Positions 63,438 to 64,000 of a DNA stretch of 64,000 nucleotides are shown here, in pieces. The stretch covers positions 130,886-194,885 of the forward strand of contig CAJJDP010000113.1 of the NCBI GenBank assembly GCA_905182995.1, in the 5' to 3' direction. Made by a program: the position numbers and the translations under genes. Source of the DNA: Paramecium octaurelia (lineage: Eukaryota > Ciliophora > Oligohymenophorea > Peniculida > Parameciidae). Every line of letters starts with the position of its first letter. The stretch's first letter is position 1. The notes under the pieces were generated by a model. The model searched no databases. It was not told the DNA's origin and saw only the letters and a list, made by a program, of their open reading frames with translations.

Positions 63438-64000
63438 ATGTCTGAGAGATCATTATCACCTTCTGACTATTATGAATTAAAACATGTTAAATCCATAAAC
63501 TATAAGCACGCATCAAACGTAAAGAAAGGAAGAACCATCCTTTATCAAAGTACTGACAAATTAGAGAGCGATTTAAATAAATGTAATTTAAGTTGCGATT
63601 GCTCAGAATGTGGATAATTAGTAGGGTTTTCTTTAAAATTGTATAGAGAATTACCTCTAAAAGAAACAAGGTATTCCATGATATATTCATTTAGAAATCA
63701 AAAGAAAAAAAAAACATTGAGAAGATTTAAAGCTGTGGGAAATGCCATTATTTTTATTCTGACTTACAAAATGGAAGCAATTAAAAGACTAAAAAAGAAA
63801 ATGCATCTACTTAGAGCAGTTCGAAATTTAACTGTAAGAAGACCTGCTGTAGTATAATCAGTACATTTATTACCAGTTTAATAACCAATAAAGCAACCGC
63901 AAAGGTTATTATACATTGTATTAATTAGTCGTGATGAAGAAATCGAAGAGACAGTGTCTATTCATCCATTTTAACCTATCTAAAAAGGACCAAGAAAAAG
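63438..64000 (+). CDS. Unknown basic protein, 5' part cut by window edge
   Basis: Starts MSERSLSPSDYYELKHVKS and runs open to the window end. A cysteine cluster (NKCNLSCDCSECGQ) around residue 55 could bind metal. A strongly basic helical stretch follows (QKKKKTLRRFKAVGNAIIF, KMEAIKRLKKKMHLL) with a short hydrophobic core, then a Gln/Pro-rich part. A 24-nt GTATTC...TTTAG segment at 63691-63714 fits an intron and keeps frame whether or not it is spliced. I do not recognise the family. Confidence 0.55.

Overview
The window reads as macronuclear DNA of a ciliate, almost certainly Paramecium. It is very AT-rich. Long reading frames appear only if TAA and TAG are read as glutamine and TGA alone as stop. 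Nearly every gene becomes continuous after removing tiny introns of 20-35 nt (mostly GTA...TAG, some ending CAG or AAG). Genes lie on both strands with very short spacers. I translated by eye with that code. For each gene called intact I checked that gene length minus introns is a multiple of three. All homology calls come from motif recognition, not from searches.

Layout. 1-1.5 kb: 3' part of an ABCF ATPase (minus). 2.7-3.3 kb: a Myb/SANT protein (minus). 4.1-8.7 kb: a tandem pair of DMT/EamA-like transporters, broken by an assembly artefact in which about 1.4 kb is present twice around a single N. 8.7-10.3 kb: a small unknown protein and an acyltransferase-like membrane protein that has lost its catalytic histidine. 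10.4-18.4 kb: three related membrane proteins that look like histidine kinases stripped of their catalytic residues, with an unrelated interrupted gene among them; a fourth copy lies at 38.7-40.6 kb. 18.5-24.2 kb: a WD40 protein, a zinc-binding coiled-coil protein, an unknown protein and a type I membrane protein, packed with spacers of 2-21 bp. 24.5-27.5 kb: a protein kinase and a Rab1-like GTPase. 28.9-30.4 kb and 52.1-53.7 kb: two paralogous TauE/SafE-type membrane proteins. 31.0-31.7 kb: an unknown, possibly OB-fold protein. 31.8-38.6 kb: a large coiled-coil protein with about six concanavalin-A-like units, again carrying a duplicated block around a single N. 41.5-45.3 kb: a very large unknown protein with one in-frame TGA. 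45.4-50.8 kb: a PP2C phosphatase, proline dehydrogenase and a MORN-repeat protein. 54.0-60.5 kb: a type I DnaJ, a coiled-coil protein, a Gln/Arg-rich disordered protein and a TTC4/Cns1-type Hsp90 co-chaperone. 60.6-64 kb: an unknown membrane protein, a short secreted-type reading frame, ribosomal protein eS28 and the start of an unknown gene.

The genes are mostly unrelated neighbours and form no evident pathway. The most unusual biology is the family of kinase-dead, six-helix histidine-kinase-like proteins. The most important caution is technical: two N-joined overlaps are probably false duplications, and five genes carry one disruption each (frameshift or TGA) that could be assembly errors or real decay.
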